Shown piece by piece: positions 1-9,319 of a DNA stretch of 64,000 nucleotides. The notes beneath the pieces are model-generated. The model did no database searches and was not told where the DNA came from. It saw only the letters and a program-made list of their open reading frames with translations. Source of the stretch: Microbacteriaceae bacterium VKM Ac-2854 (GTDB lineage Bacteria > Actinomycetota > Actinomycetes > Actinomycetales > Microbacteriaceae); assembly GCA_013205085.1 (NCBI GenBank), contig JABMLH010000002.1, forward strand, positions 65,425 through 129,424. The letters run 5' to 3'. The position numbers and the translations under genes were made by a program. How positions within the stretch are numbered: position 1 is the stretch's first letter; each line of letters starts with the position of its first letter.

Positions 1-6
1 TCCGAC

Positions 7-1398
7 TCAAGCGGTGACGGCACCGTCCGGCGTCCGGTCCGCCACGACGTCGAACAACGACTCGTCGACGGCCCCGACGGCGGAGACCGAGAGCCGGCCC
101 CTGGCCAAGTCTGCCGCGAGTGCCTGAACATCCTCTGCGGTGACCCGGGCGAGGCGGCGCAGGTTCTCGTCGAGGTCGGTGAACTCGCCGAAGGTGAGCT
201 CGGCGCGCCCCAGTCGCGACATCCGCGTGTCCGAATCCTCCAACGCGAGCGCGGCGGCGCCCGACATCTGGCCGCGGGCGCGCAGCAGCTCGTCCGCGGT
301 CACCCCCGACTCGGCGACGCGGTGGAACTCCGCGAGCAGCAGCTCGGCGACCGTGCTGGCCTTCGCCGGCGTGCACGCCGCGTAGAGGCCGAACAACCCG
401 GCGTCCGAGTAGGACGGGGCGAAGGAGTACACCGAATACGCCAGGCCCCGCTTCTCGCGCACCTCCTGGAAGAGGCGGCTGCTCATCCCGCCGCCGAGCA
501 CCGAGTTGAGCACACCCATCACCATGCGGCGCGGATCCGCCGCGCTGATGCCGGGCACGCCGAGCAGCACGTTCGCCTGCTCGATCGGCCGGTTCACAAC
601 GGTGAGGGCGCTGCCGCGGGTGTACAGGGCGGTCTCGCCGGTGCGCCGGCCGACCGGAGCCGCCTGGGCGTCGAGGTCCCAACCCGCGCTGACCAGAGAG
701 CGCTCCAGCCCCGCGACGACCGCGTCGTGATCGACGGCACCGGCGACGGTGACCACCAAATCCTGCGGGCGGTAGTTCGCGCGATAGTGCTCCCACACGG
801 CAGAGCGGGTGGCCTCACCGATCGTCGTCGCGTCGCCGCCGATCGGCCGGCCCAGCGGATGCTCGCCGAAGACGCCCTCGAAGAGCCGCTCGCTGGCCAC
901 GTCGGCCGGGTCGTCGTCGGCCATCGCCAGTTCTTCGAGGATGACGCCGCGCTCGGTCTCGAACTCGGTCGGGTCGATCAGGGAGGAGGTGAGCATGTCG
1001 GCGATCACCTCGACCGCCATCGGCAGGTCGCGGTCCTGCACCTTGGCGTAGTAGCAGGTGTACTCCTTGGCCGTGAGCGCGTTGTGCTCGCCGCCGACGG
1101 AGTCGAAGGAGATCGCGATGTCGAGCGCCGTGCGCGACGTCGTGCCCTTGAACAGCAGGTGCTCGAGGAAGTGCGTGGAGCCGAAGTTCGAGGGCAGCCC
1201 TTCAGCGGGGCGGGCCGGCAGCTCGTCGCGGGAGCCGACGGCGACCCAGAAACCGATCGTGGCGCTGCGCGCGCCGGGAACGGCCTCGCTCAGCACCCGC
1301 AATCCGCTCGGCAGGACGGTGCGCCGCACCAGCGAACCCCCCGCTGCGGTGAAGGAGATCGAGGGCTCTTCGAGGGGCAGGTCAACGGCGCCGTTCAT
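7..1398 (-). CDS. M16 family zinc metallopeptidase (insulinase/processing-peptidase type)
   Basis: 463 aa. The inverted zinc motif HFLEH lies at residues 76-80, and the third zinc ligand is expected in the VILEE segment near residue 155, the usual spacing for M16 peptidases. The second, inactive-type half of the protein follows, so this is a full two-domain subunit. In many actinobacteria this gene directly follows pnp; here pnp is about 11 kb upstream on the same strand with a sugar operon between. I chose the ATG at 1398 rather than an in-frame start 19 codons upstream: it sits just before conserved sequence, and TAGTGT lies seven bases upstream of it, which fits a leaderless start. Compared with typical family members there is a small Pro/Ala-rich insertion just before the zinc motif (residues 60-70). 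The substrate is unknown. Confidence 0.9.
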   Translation of the reverse strand: MNGAVDLPLEEPSISFTAAGGSLVRRTVLPSGLRVLSEAVPGARSATIGFWVAVGSRDELPARPAEGLPSNFGSTHFLEHLLFKGTTSRTALDIAISFDSVGGEHNALTAKEYTCYYAKVQDRDLPMAVEVIADMLTSSLIDPTEFETERGVILEELAMADDDPADVASERLFEGVFGEHPLGRPIGGDATTIGEATRSAVWEHYRANYRPQDLVVTVAGAVDHDAVVAGLERSLVSAGWDLDAQAAPVGRRTGETALYTRGSALTVVNRPIEQANVLLGVPGISAADPRRMVMGVLNSVLGGGMSSRLFQEVREKRGLAYSVYSFAPSYSDAGLFGLYAACTPAKASTVAELLLAEFHRVAESGVTADELLRARGQMSGAAALALEDSDTRMSRLGRAELTFGEFTDLDENLRRLARVTAEDVQALAADLARGRLSVSAVGAVDESLFDVVADRTPDGAVTA

Positions 1399-1491
1399 CC
1401 GAGCCACACTACCGGCTCGGGGCCGGCACGGCGCTCCGGCCGAGCGATCCGGCACGGTGCTGCGGCCCAGGGAGTCGGCCGAAGCGCCGGC

Positions 1492-2520
1492 TCAGCGCGC
1501 CGCGCGGTCCAGGGCCGAGACGTGCCCGTCGCCGAGGGCGAGTGCCGCCGCACGCACGACCGTGTCGACCTCGATCGGCGAGGCGACGTTCACCACGGTG
1601 GCGGCCAGGTGCGGGCGGGCGAGCAGCCAGGCCAGCGCGACGCCGGCCGGCGCCGCCTCCAGCTCGCCGGCGATGCCGTCCAGCGCCGCCAGCAGTCGCA
1701 ATCCGCGACGGTCGAGGTGCCCAGCGGCGAGCGAACCACGCGAGGCGGTTCGCGCCTCACGGCGGCTGCGCACCAACCCGGCGAGGAAGCCGTGCGCGAG
1801 CGGTACCGTCGCCACGAGCGACAGGCGCTGGCCCGCGGCGACGAGCGTGACATCGCCCTCGGCGTGACCGCGTTCGAGCAGGTTGTAACGCACCTCCGCC
1901 GCGCAGAGTCGCGGCAGCCCGTGGGCGGCGAGGACCCGCGCCTCGAACAGCGCCTCCGCCGTGAATCCCGAGGCGCCCACGGCGCGGATCTTGCCGGCGG
2001 TGAGCAGCACGTCGGCCGCCGAGAGCATCTCGTCGAGTCGGATGGCGGCGTTGGGGTACAGCGACAGCACATCGAGCCGGTCGGTGCGCAGGCGCGTCAG
2101 CGTCTCCTCCACCGAGCGCACCAGCGCCCGCGGCGAGGAGCCGTGTTCGGGGCTCGGGCCGATCCGCGCGGCGATCACCATGGCATCGCGGTTCTTCCGG
2201 GCGATCATCCACTGCCCGATGATCTCCTCGCTGCGCCCCGCCCCGTACGCGGGTGAGGCGACGAGGGCGTTGCCGCCCCAGTCGGTGTACCGATCGAGCA
2301 CGGAGACGGTGGTCGGCGCGTCGATCCGCGAACCGAACGCGGCGGCGCCGAGGGCCACGGGGAAGACGGAGTGGCTGCTCTCGCCGAGAGCGCGTCGCAC
2401 GCCGAGATCGCTCGGTCGCACGGGCGCGTAGTCGGGGATCGGGCCGGAGGGATGCTCGTCCTGCTGCGCCACCGCGATGGCACCGGTGCGCAAGAACCCG
2501 CCGGTTCTGAGCCTGGGCAC
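1492..2520 (-). CDS. Aldo/keto reductase-fold protein, catalytic residues degenerate
   Basis: 342 aa, GTG start with a strong GGGGAGG ribosome site. The fold is recognisable from the segment AYGAGRSEEIIG and the C-terminal ALAWLLARP. The normal AKR tetrad is Asp-Tyr-Lys-His. Here Tyr is kept, but Asp is replaced by Val (in ALVASPAYG), Lys by Arg (MVIAARIG) and His by Tyr (DVLSLYPN). This protein is therefore unlikely to be a standard NADPH carbonyl reductase. A second degenerate AKR lies at 11092-12030, on the other side of the sugar operon, with different substitutions. It is co-oriented with the upstream ROK gene, about 150 bp away. The function is unknown; a binding, structural or altered-chemistry role is possible. 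Confidence 0.8.
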   Translation of the reverse strand: MPRLRTGGFLRTGAIAVAQQDEHPSGPIPDYAPVRPSDLGVRRALGESSHSVFPVALGAAAFGSRIDAPTTVSVLDRYTDWGGNALVASPAYGAGRSEEIIGQWMIARKNRDAMVIAARIGPSPEHGSSPRALVRSVEETLTRLRTDRLDVLSLYPNAAIRLDEMLSAADVLLTAGKIRAVGASGFTAEALFEARVLAAHGLPRLCAAEVRYNLLERGHAEGDVTLVAAGQRLSLVATVPLAHGFLAGLVRSRREARTASRGSLAAGHLDRRGLRLLAALDGIAGELEAAPAGVALAWLLARPHLAATVVNVASPIEVDTVVRAAALALGDGHVSALDRAAR

Positions 2521-2674
2521 GCTTCCCTCCCCGGGTGTTCCCTCGGCCTTCGGGTGGCCGATGGTTCGACGTTAGCCGACGCCGCGGATGCGCCCCGACT
2601 GCGGGTCGGAACGGTTTACCGGATCGTTACATTCCACTCACGATTGCTGCGTGCGGCGCGCGAAACGTGCGCGA

Positions 2675-3811
2675 TCAGAGGCTGAGTCGAGCGAGGCTGC
2701 TCTGGATCGCGGCGGCCGCCGCGCCGCGCGCCCACTGGGTGAAGCCGGAGTCGTCGACGAGGAGCCGCACGGGCGACGCCTCCGGGTCGCGCTGCTCCAG
2801 GATCGCCGCGCGCACGGCCTCCTCCGTCGCGTGGAAGAGCGCGATGCCCTCCCCCGCCAGCACCACGGTGTCGACCATGGTCAGATTGGCGATCGCAGCG
2901 ATCATGGTGCCGAACGCCCGGGCCGCGGCGGCCACGATCGCGGAGGCCGCACGGTCGGCGGCCGAGGCCCGCTCGAGGACCTCGCCGAGGGTGACCGGGC
3001 GACCGAGCACGGCGGTGAGCTGACCGGTCACCCCCGGCACCGTGAGCATGGCCGTCGAACAGCCGCGATGACCTTCCGGACACAGCGGACCGGAGGAGTC
3101 GAGAGGGTAGTGCCCGCCGAGGCCGAGCCCCGCGTCCGGCGGAGCGATCACCCGGTCACCGATGACCAAGCCGTAACCGACTCCGGCCCCGATCGTGAGC
3201 ACCGCGAAGTCGTTGATGCCGCGGCCGAGTCCGAACCAGTGCTCGGCCACGGTGAGCGCGACGACGTCGTTCTCCACAACGACCGCGAGGCCGGTCGCCT
3301 CGGCGAGCGCCGCGGCCAGCGGCACGTCGCGCCACCCGAGGAAGGGCGCGCGCAGTACCACCCCGTCGGGGCCGACCTTGCCGCCGATCGTCACGCCCAG
3401 TCCGGCGAACTCGCCGCCGAGCTTCTCGGCGACGGCGCGGATCGCGACCACGACATCCTGCAACTCCCGGCCGCCGAGGGCGACCGAGGCGCTAGCCAGC
3501 TCGTTGGCGCGCAGGTCGGTGACGACGGCGAGCGCTTCGTCGCCCGTGACCTTCACGCCGAGGAAGCGTCGGGCGTCGATCTGCACATCCAGCGGTTTCG
3601 AGGGCCGCCCCACTCCGGCACCCTGCTCCAGGCCCTCGACGAAGAGGCCGCGTTCCAGGAACGGACGGGAGAGCCGGGTAAGGCTGGCGGGCGACAGACC
3701 GAGGCGGCGGGAGAGTTCGCCGCGGGACAGCGGCCCGTGGATCAGCAGCTCCCGGGCGAGGTCGAGCGAGGAACCGCCCAGCGCGAGCGGTGCATCCGGA
3801 GCGTGCGCCAT
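2675..3811 (-). CDS. ROK family transcriptional regulator of the adjacent sugar operon
   Basis: 378 aa: an N-terminal winged helix (about residues 15-75, with LSRGELSRRLGLSPASLTRL) followed by a sugar-kinase-like ROK domain. The ROK zinc site is recognisable but degenerate (GH, then CPEGHRGC). The glycine-rich TIGAGVGYGLVIG segment and VVENDV are typical of the fold. It is divergent from the alpha-galactosidase gene at 3969 with a 157-bp intergenic region, the usual arrangement for a local repressor responding to a sugar. By inference the ligand is galactose, melibiose, raffinose or another operon product. A GGAGG site precedes the ATG at normal spacing, so this transcript carries a leader, unlike that of its divergent neighbour. 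Confidence 0.85.
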   Translation of the reverse strand: MAHAPDAPLALGGSSLDLARELLIHGPLSRGELSRRLGLSPASLTRLSRPFLERGLFVEGLEQGAGVGRPSKPLDVQIDARRFLGVKVTGDEALAVVTDLRANELASASVALGGRELQDVVVAIRAVAEKLGGEFAGLGVTIGGKVGPDGVVLRAPFLGWRDVPLAAALAEATGLAVVVENDVVALTVAEHWFGLGRGINDFAVLTIGAGVGYGLVIGDRVIAPPDAGLGLGGHYPLDSSGPLCPEGHRGCSTAMLTVPGVTGQLTAVLGRPVTLGEVLERASAADRAASAIVAAAARAFGTMIAAIANLTMVDTVVLAGEGIALFHATEEAVRAAILEQRDPEASPVRLLVDDSGFTQWARGAAAAAIQSSLARLSL

Positions 3812-3932
3812 CGGTGCCTCCTCGTTCGTCGTCTCGATCCTAGCCAGGTGCGCCGTCGGATTCGGCGCGCCGCGGAACGAACTCGGCGCGGATTCGCGGT
3901 GGAAGACAACAAATCAGATCGAGAATCCGCTC

Positions 3933-3962
3933 TTGACAGCGTCATTAATTCCGTCGTAAAAA
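3933..3962 (+). promoter_or_regulatory. Sigma70-type promoter of the alpha-galactosidase operon, leaderless
   Basis: A perfect TTGACA (-35) at 3933-3938 is followed, after 18 bp, by TAAAAA at 3957-3962 in a locally A/T-rich stretch. Six bases separate the -10 from the ATG at 3969, so the transcript should begin at the start codon. No Shine-Dalgarno sequence is present. The ROK operator probably overlaps this A/T-rich stretch, but I cannot define it. Confidence 0.65.
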
Positions 3963-3968
3963 TTACTC

Positions 3969-6104
3969 ATGCAACGAAGCGCCGTTCTCGAAGCCACCGC
4001 CGTCCGTCACCTCGACAACGGTGGCACTAGCGTCATCATCGACACCCGCCAAGGTGTTCCCCGGATCGTGCACTGGGGCCCGAGCCTCGGCGCCCTCTCC
4101 GCGGACGAGCTGACCACCCTCGCCGACGCCTCCGTGCCGCAGCGCGTCTCCGGCGGAGTCGATTCGGCGGCCCTCCTGAGCCTGCTCCCGCTGGAGTCGG
4201 CGGGTTGGGCTTCGGCGCCCGCGCTGGAGGGATCGTACGGACGCGCGCCGCTCTTCCCGGCGCTCGCGCTGCTCGGCGTCGAGCAGACGGACGCGAGCCT
4301 GAGCATCGCGCTCGGCGACGACGAGCTCGCACTGACCCTCGAGCTCGCCGTCACCGGCAGCGGACTGTTCACTCAGCGCGCCACCGTGGTCAATCGCGCC
4401 GCCGCTCCCCTGCGCCTCGACCGGCTCGAACTGAGCTTTCCCCTCCCCGAATCCGCCCGCGAACTTCTGGACACCACCGGGCACCACCTGCGGGAGCGGC
4501 ACCCGCAGCGACACGCCTTCACCATCGGCGAGCACGTGCGCTCGACCCGACGCGGACGGCCCGGAGCCGACGCGACTCTGCTCCTGCTCGCCGGCGTCGC
4601 CGGATTCGGCTTCGAGAGCGGACTCGTCCACGGCGTGCATCTGGGCTGGAGCGGCAACGCGACCCTGCGCGCCGAGCGCACGCCGGCGGGGCACGCCCTG
4701 CTCGGCGCGAGCGAGCTGCTGCGCGCCGGCGAGATCGAGTTGGCGACCGGCGAGAGCTACACGACGCCCCTCGCGTACGGCTCCTGGGGCGACGGCTTGA
4801 CCGAGCTCTCCGCACGGTTCCACACCGAGCTCCGCGCCCGCCCGACGCATCCGCAGCGCCCGCGCCCAGTCACGCTGAACACCTGGGAGGCGGTCTACTT
4901 CGACCACTCCTTCGACCGCCTCGCCGAGCTGGCCGCGCAGGCCGCGGCGGTCGGAGTCGAGCGCTTCGTTCTCGACGACGGCTGGTTCCTCGGCCGACGC
5001 GACGACACCGCCGGCCTGGGCGACTGGGCCGTGGACCGTTCCGTCTGGCCGGAGGGGCTGACCCCGCTGATCACGCGGGTGCGCGAACTCGGCATGGAAT
5101 TCGGCATCTGGGTCGAGCCCGAGATGGTGAACCCCGACTCCGAGCTCGCGCGCAACCACCCGGACTGGATCCTCGGTGCCGGCGGGCGACTGCCGGTCTC
5201 CGCGCGGCAGCAGCAGGTGCTCGACCTCTCGAATCCGGAGGCGTACGCGTACATCCTCGGGGCGCTGGACGCCCTGCTCTCGGAGTACGACATCGCGTAC
5301 TTCAAGTGGGACCACAACCGCGACCTGCTGGAGGCCGTGTCGCCGAGCACCGGGCACGCCGCGGTGCACAACAATGTGCTCGCTCTGTACCGGCTGCTGG
5401 ACGAGCTCAAGGCTCGTCACCCCGGCCTCGAGATCGAGTCGTGCGCCTCCGGCGGAGCGCGCGTCGATCTCGGTGTGCTCGCCCACACCGATCGGATCTG
5501 GACCAGCGACTGCATCGACCCGCTCGAGCGGCAGACCATCCAGCCCTACACCGGGCTGGTCGTGCCGCCGGAGCTGATGGGCGAGCACATCGCCGGCCCG
5601 CACTCGCACTCGACGGGGCGCACACACGCCTTGTCGTTCCGAGCCGGCACCGCCTTCTTCGGGCACTTCGGCATCGAGTGGGACATCTCGGCGCTCGATG
5701 CCGAGACCAGCGAGCAGTTGGCCGCCTGGATCGCGTTCCACAAGCGGATGCGCCCGCTACTGCACACCGGACGCACGGTGCGCGCCGACTCCCCCGACGC
5801 GGCGTCCGCTCTGTACGGCGTCGTCGCCGCCGACGGCTCCGAGGCGCTGTACACCCTCGCCCAGCTACGCAGCTCCGAGAGCTACCCGCCCGGTCGGATC
5901 ACCTTCCCGGGCCTGCAGCCGGAGACGGCGTACGAGATCCGGCTCGCGCCGGTGAGCACGCCGCTCGGCGGGCCCGGACAGTCTCCGCTCGGCTGGACCG
6001 AACAGCGCACGGTGCTCTCCGGGCGCAGCCTCAGCACCGTCGGCGTCCAGGCGCCGGTGCTGAATCCGGAGCAGCTGGTGCTGATCTCCGCGACCGCCAT
6101 CTAG
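3969..6104 (+). CDS. Alpha-galactosidase, GH36
   Basis: 711 aa, the usual length for bacterial GH36 enzymes. It hydrolyses terminal alpha-1,6-galactosyl residues, as in melibiose and raffinose-family sugars. The N-terminal beta-supersandwich (about 1-300) precedes the (beta/alpha)8 barrel. The nucleophile Asp448 is in the motif KWDHN and the acid/base Asp514 is in WTSDCID. FVLDDGWF at about 333-340 is also typical. There is no signal peptide, so it acts in the cytoplasm on imported oligosaccharide. It is the first gene of an operon with an ABC importer and a GH13 glucosidase, and is divergent from a ROK regulator. The start lacks a ribosome site and is predicted to be leaderless. Confidence 0.93.
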   Translation: MQRSAVLEATAVRHLDNGGTSVIIDTRQGVPRIVHWGPSLGALSADELTTLADASVPQRVSGGVDSAALLSLLPLESAGWASAPALEGSYGRAPLFPALALLGVEQTDASLSIALGDDELALTLELAVTGSGLFTQRATVVNRAAAPLRLDRLELSFPLPESARELLDTTGHHLRERHPQRHAFTIGEHVRSTRRGRPGADATLLLLAGVAGFGFESGLVHGVHLGWSGNATLRAERTPAGHALLGASELLRAGEIELATGESYTTPLAYGSWGDGLTELSARFHTELRARPTHPQRPRPVTLNTWEAVYFDHSFDRLAELAAQAAAVGVERFVLDDGWFLGRRDDTAGLGDWAVDRSVWPEGLTPLITRVRELGMEFGIWVEPEMVNPDSELARNHPDWILGAGGRLPVSARQQQVLDLSNPEAYAYILGALDALLSEYDIAYFKWDHNRDLLEAVSPSTGHAAVHNNVLALYRLLDELKARHPGLEIESCASGGARVDLGVLAHTDRIWTSDCIDPLERQTIQPYTGLVVPPELMGEHIAGPHSHSTGRTHALSFRAGTAFFGHFGIEWDISALDAETSEQLAAWIAFHKRMRPLLHTGRTVRADSPDAASALYGVVAADGSEALYTLAQLRSSESYPPGRITFPGLQPETAYEIRLAPVSTPLGGPGQSPLGWTEQRTVLSGRSLSTVGVQAPVLNPEQLVLISATAI

Positions 6105-6162
6105 ATCCCCTCGTCCCCCGCACCACATTCCTGCAAGACCCAGCGCAAGGAGGCGCACCACG

Positions 6163-7479
6163 ATGCCGAACCATCCCCCGGGAGCGACGGTCTTCCGTCG
6201 AACCCCAGCCCTCTCCAGACGGGGTTTCCTCGCGATCCCCGCCGTCGCCGCAGCTTCGGCCGCCCTCGCCAGCTGCGCCTCCCCCGGCGCCGACGGCGTG
6301 ACCACCCTCGACTTCTTCCAGTTCAAGGCGGAGGCGGTCGAGGACTTCGCCCGCATCATCACCGAGTTCGAGGCCGCGAACCCCGACATCCGCGTGATCG
6401 CCAACAACGTGCCGGACCCGGACACCGCGATCCGCACCCTGCTGGTGAAGGACAAGGTGCCGGACGTGCTGACGCTGAACGGCAGCGGCTACTACGCCGA
6501 CCTCGCCAAGGCCGGCGTGTTCCACGACTTCACCGGCGACGAGCTCGTCGAGCGGGTCAACCCGGCGGCGCTGAAGATCCTGGACGACCTGGGCAGCTTC
6601 AACGGCGAGGAGGTGAACGCGCTGGCGTTCGCCAACAACGCCGACGGCATCCTCTACAACCGCACCATCTTCGCCGAGAACGGCATCGAGGTGCCGACCA
6701 CGTGGGACGAACTCATCGCGGTTTGCGACGCCCTCGTCGCCGCGGGGGTGACGCCGTTCTACGGCGCGCTGCTGGACAACTGGACCGGCGCTCCGGCGTT
6801 CAACGCGCTCGGCGGCCAGCTGCAGCCGGTCGGCTTCTTCGACGACATGCGGGCCGAGGGCGCGAACCTCGGACCCGATTCGCCCGTCTCGTTCACGAAG
6901 GACTACGCCACCACCATGGAGAGGCTCGGGCAGATCTTCTCGTACACCCAGGAGGGCGCGTTCGGCCGCGGCTACGACGACGGCAACCAGGCCTTCGCCG
7001 CGGGTGAGGCGGCGATGTATCCGCAGGGCATCTGGGCGATCAACCCGGTGCGCACGAACAACCCGGACATCGACCTCGGCGTCTTCCCCTACCCCGTGCT
7101 CGACGACCCTGCGGACACGCGGGTCACGTCCGGCGTCGACGTCGCGATCGCGATCGGACGCGGAACCCCCAAGCTCGCGGCGGCGAAGCGCTTCGTCGAC
7201 TTCCTGCTCAGCCCGGAGGTCGTCGAGCCCTACGTCGAGAGTCAGGCCGCGTTCTCGCCGCTGGTCGGCGCCGCGCCCAACTCCGATCCGACCCTCGCCG
7301 AGCTGCAGCCGTACTTCGAGCAGGAGCGGCTGATCGGCTTCGTCGACCACCAGATCCCCGCGAGCATCCCGCTCAACCCCACCCTTCAGGCGTTCCTCGC
7401 CAGCGGAGACGCCGAGGCGGCGCTCCGAACCCTCGACAGTGAGTGGCGCAAAGTCGCGGCACGCACGACCAGGAAGTGA
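6163..7479 (+). CDS. ABC transporter sugar-binding lipoprotein (extracellular solute-binding family 1)
   Basis: 438 aa. Residues 18-43 form a signal with a twin-arginine-like motif (SRRGFLAIP) followed by a lipobox, LASC, so the mature protein is probably Tat-exported and lipid-anchored. The rest matches family 1 solute-binding proteins for oligosaccharides (for example FNALGGQL, MYPQGIWAI, DFLLSPEVV). AAGGAGG at 6147-6153 with 9-base spacing fixes the ATG at 6163. It lies 58 bp after the alpha-galactosidase and just before two permease genes. The ligand is likely an alpha-galactoside or alpha-glucoside, inferred from the flanking hydrolases. Confidence 0.92.
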   Translation: MPNHPPGATVFRRTPALSRRGFLAIPAVAAASAALASCASPGADGVTTLDFFQFKAEAVEDFARIITEFEAANPDIRVIANNVPDPDTAIRTLLVKDKVPDVLTLNGSGYYADLAKAGVFHDFTGDELVERVNPAALKILDDLGSFNGEEVNALAFANNADGILYNRTIFAENGIEVPTTWDELIAVCDALVAAGVTPFYGALLDNWTGAPAFNALGGQLQPVGFFDDMRAEGANLGPDSPVSFTKDYATTMERLGQIFSYTQEGAFGRGYDDGNQAFAAGEAAMYPQGIWAINPVRTNNPDIDLGVFPYPVLDDPADTRVTSGVDVAIAIGRGTPKLAAAKRFVDFLLSPEVVEPYVESQAAFSPLVGAAPNSDPTLAELQPYFEQERLIGFVDHQIPASIPLNPTLQAFLASGDAEAALRTLDSEWRKVAARTTRK

Positions 7480-7484
7480 CGGCC

Positions 7485-8402
7485 ATGACCACGACTGTGA
7501 AAGCTCCGCCGGCTCCGGCGACCTCGACGCCGCGGCGGAACATCATCGCCCGGACGCCGAAGACCTTCTACTGGATGGTCGTCCCCGCGATCACCCTGTT
7601 CTTCATCCTGCACACGATCCCGGTGCTCACCGGCATCTTCTTCAGCTTCACGAACTACGCCGGCTACGGCGCGTGGGATCTGACCGGCTTGAACAACTAC
7701 ATCGCGCTGTTCCAGGACGACCGGGTCTGGAAGGCGTACGGCTTCACCTTCGGTTTCGCGATCGTCGCGACCATCCTGGTGAACGTGATCTCGCTCGCCA
7801 TCGCGCTGGGCCTGCACTCGAAGATCAAGTTCCAGACCGCGTTCCGCGGGATCTACTTCATCCCCTACGTGCTCTCCACGCTGGTGATCGGCTACGTGTT
7901 CCAGTACCTGTTCGCCAACTCGCTGCCGCAGATCCTCGGCGGCATCCCGGTGATCGGCGAGAACATCCTGGCCAACCCCGACTGGGCCTGGGTCGCGATC
8001 GTGATCCTCGCGGTCTGGCAGGCCTCGGCCTTCTCGATCATCATCTACCTGGCCGGCCTGCAGACCATCCCGGGCGAGCTGTACGAGGCGACGGCGCTGG
8101 ACGGAGCGTCGACCTGGCGGCAGTTCACCTCGATCACCTTCCCGCTGATCGCGTCGTTCTTCACCATCAACATGGTGATCTCGATGAAGAACTTCCTGCA
8201 GGTCTTCGACCACATCATCGCCCTGACCAATGGCGGCCCGGGCACCTCGACGGAGTCCATCACGCTGCTGATCTACCGCGGCGGCTTCCAGGGCGGCGAG
8301 TACGCCTACCAGACGGCCAACGCCGTCATCTACTTCCTCATCATCATCGTGGTCTCGTTGATCCAATTCCGAGTCCTGCAGCGCAGAGAGGCGTCGTTCT
8401 GA
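7485..8402 (+). CDS. ABC sugar permease, MalF/UgpA type
   Basis: 305 aa with six predicted membrane helices and the inner-membrane EAA loop (YEATALDGASTWRQF) that docks the ATPase. I place the start at ATG 7485 (MTTTVKAPP), five bases after the binding-protein stop and downstream of AGGAAG. An in-frame ATG 14 codons upstream would overlap the binding-protein gene. The stop codon overlaps the start of the next permease (TGATG), so the two are translationally coupled. Confidence 0.92.
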   Translation: MTTTVKAPPAPATSTPRRNIIARTPKTFYWMVVPAITLFFILHTIPVLTGIFFSFTNYAGYGAWDLTGLNNYIALFQDDRVWKAYGFTFGFAIVATILVNVISLAIALGLHSKIKFQTAFRGIYFIPYVLSTLVIGYVFQYLFANSLPQILGGIPVIGENILANPDWAWVAIVILAVWQASAFSIIIYLAGLQTIPGELYEATALDGASTWRQFTSITFPLIASFFTINMVISMKNFLQVFDHIIALTNGGPGTSTESITLLIYRGGFQGGEYAYQTANAVIYFLIIIVVSLIQFRVLQRREASF

Positions 8403-9319
8403 TGGCCATGACCCAGGCGGCTGGTCCGCTCGACACCACCAATCCCACCACCTCGGCCCTGGCCGTCGTGGAGACGCCCCGCGGCGGCAAGGTCTCGCAG
8501 GACACCCGGAAGATCAATTGGTGGGCGACCGCGCTGATCGCGGTCTGCTCCCTGACGATCATCCTGCCGATCTACTTCGCGGTCGTCACCGCGCTGAAGA
8601 CACCCGATCAGCTCACCGGCACCGGCTTCGAGCTGCCGACCTCGATCAACTGGGGCAACTTCGCAGAGGCGTGGACCGCGACGAAGTTCCCGCAGGCGTT
8701 CGTGAACACGGCCCTGATCACCGTCGGAGCCGTCGCGCTCACCCTGTTCTCGAACTCGATGGTCGCGTACGCGGTCGCCCGGAACCTGCACAAGCCATTC
8801 TTCAAGGGCGTTTACTTCTACCTGCTCGCGGCCGTCTTCGTGCCGTTCCCGATCATCATGCTGCCGGTCGTCAAGGAGACGGCCATCCTCGGCCTGGACA
8901 ACCAGGTCGGCCTGATCCTGCTCTACGCGATCTTCGGCCTCTCGCTGAACACCTTCATCTACACGGCGTTCATCCGCTCGATCCCGATCGAGCTGGAGGA
9001 GGCCGCGCGCACGGACGGCGCGTCGACCTGGCGGACCTACTGGTCGGTGATCTTCCCGCTGCTCGGGCCGATGAACGCGACCGTGGGCATCCTGACCTGC
9101 GTCTGGGCGTGGAACGACTTCATCCTGCCGCTCGTGGTGCTCTCGGATCCGGCGGCGCGGACGCTGCCGCTGGCGGAGTACGTTTTCCAGGGACAGTTCA
9201 ACACCAACTACACCGTCGCCTTCGCCTCGTACCTGATGGCGATGGCCCCGTTGCTGATCGTCTACCTGTTCGCGCAGCGCTGGGTGGTCAGCGGAGTGAT
9301 GCGAGGTTCGATCAAGTGA
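8402..9319 (+). CDS. ABC sugar permease, MalG/UgpE type
   Basis: 305 aa with an N-terminal cytoplasmic tail of about 40 residues, then six predicted helices. The EAA motif reads EEAARTDGASTWRTYW. A typical C-terminal ending (VVSGVMRGSIK) is present. It forms the heterodimeric channel with the preceding permease. Its ATG overlaps the upstream stop, and its own stop lies within the GTG of the next gene. No ATPase gene is present in the operon, so the pair presumably uses a shared ATPase of MsiK type encoded elsewhere. Confidence 0.92.
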   Translation: MAMTQAAGPLDTTNPTTSALAVVETPRGGKVSQDTRKINWWATALIAVCSLTIILPIYFAVVTALKTPDQLTGTGFELPTSINWGNFAEAWTATKFPQAFVNTALITVGAVALTLFSNSMVAYAVARNLHKPFFKGVYFYLLAAVFVPFPIIMLPVVKETAILGLDNQVGLILLYAIFGLSLNTFIYTAFIRSIPIELEEAARTDGASTWRTYWSVIFPLLGPMNATVGILTCVWAWNDFILPLVVLSDPAARTLPLAEYVFQGQFNTNYTVAFASYLMAMAPLLIVYLFAQRWVVSGVMRGSIK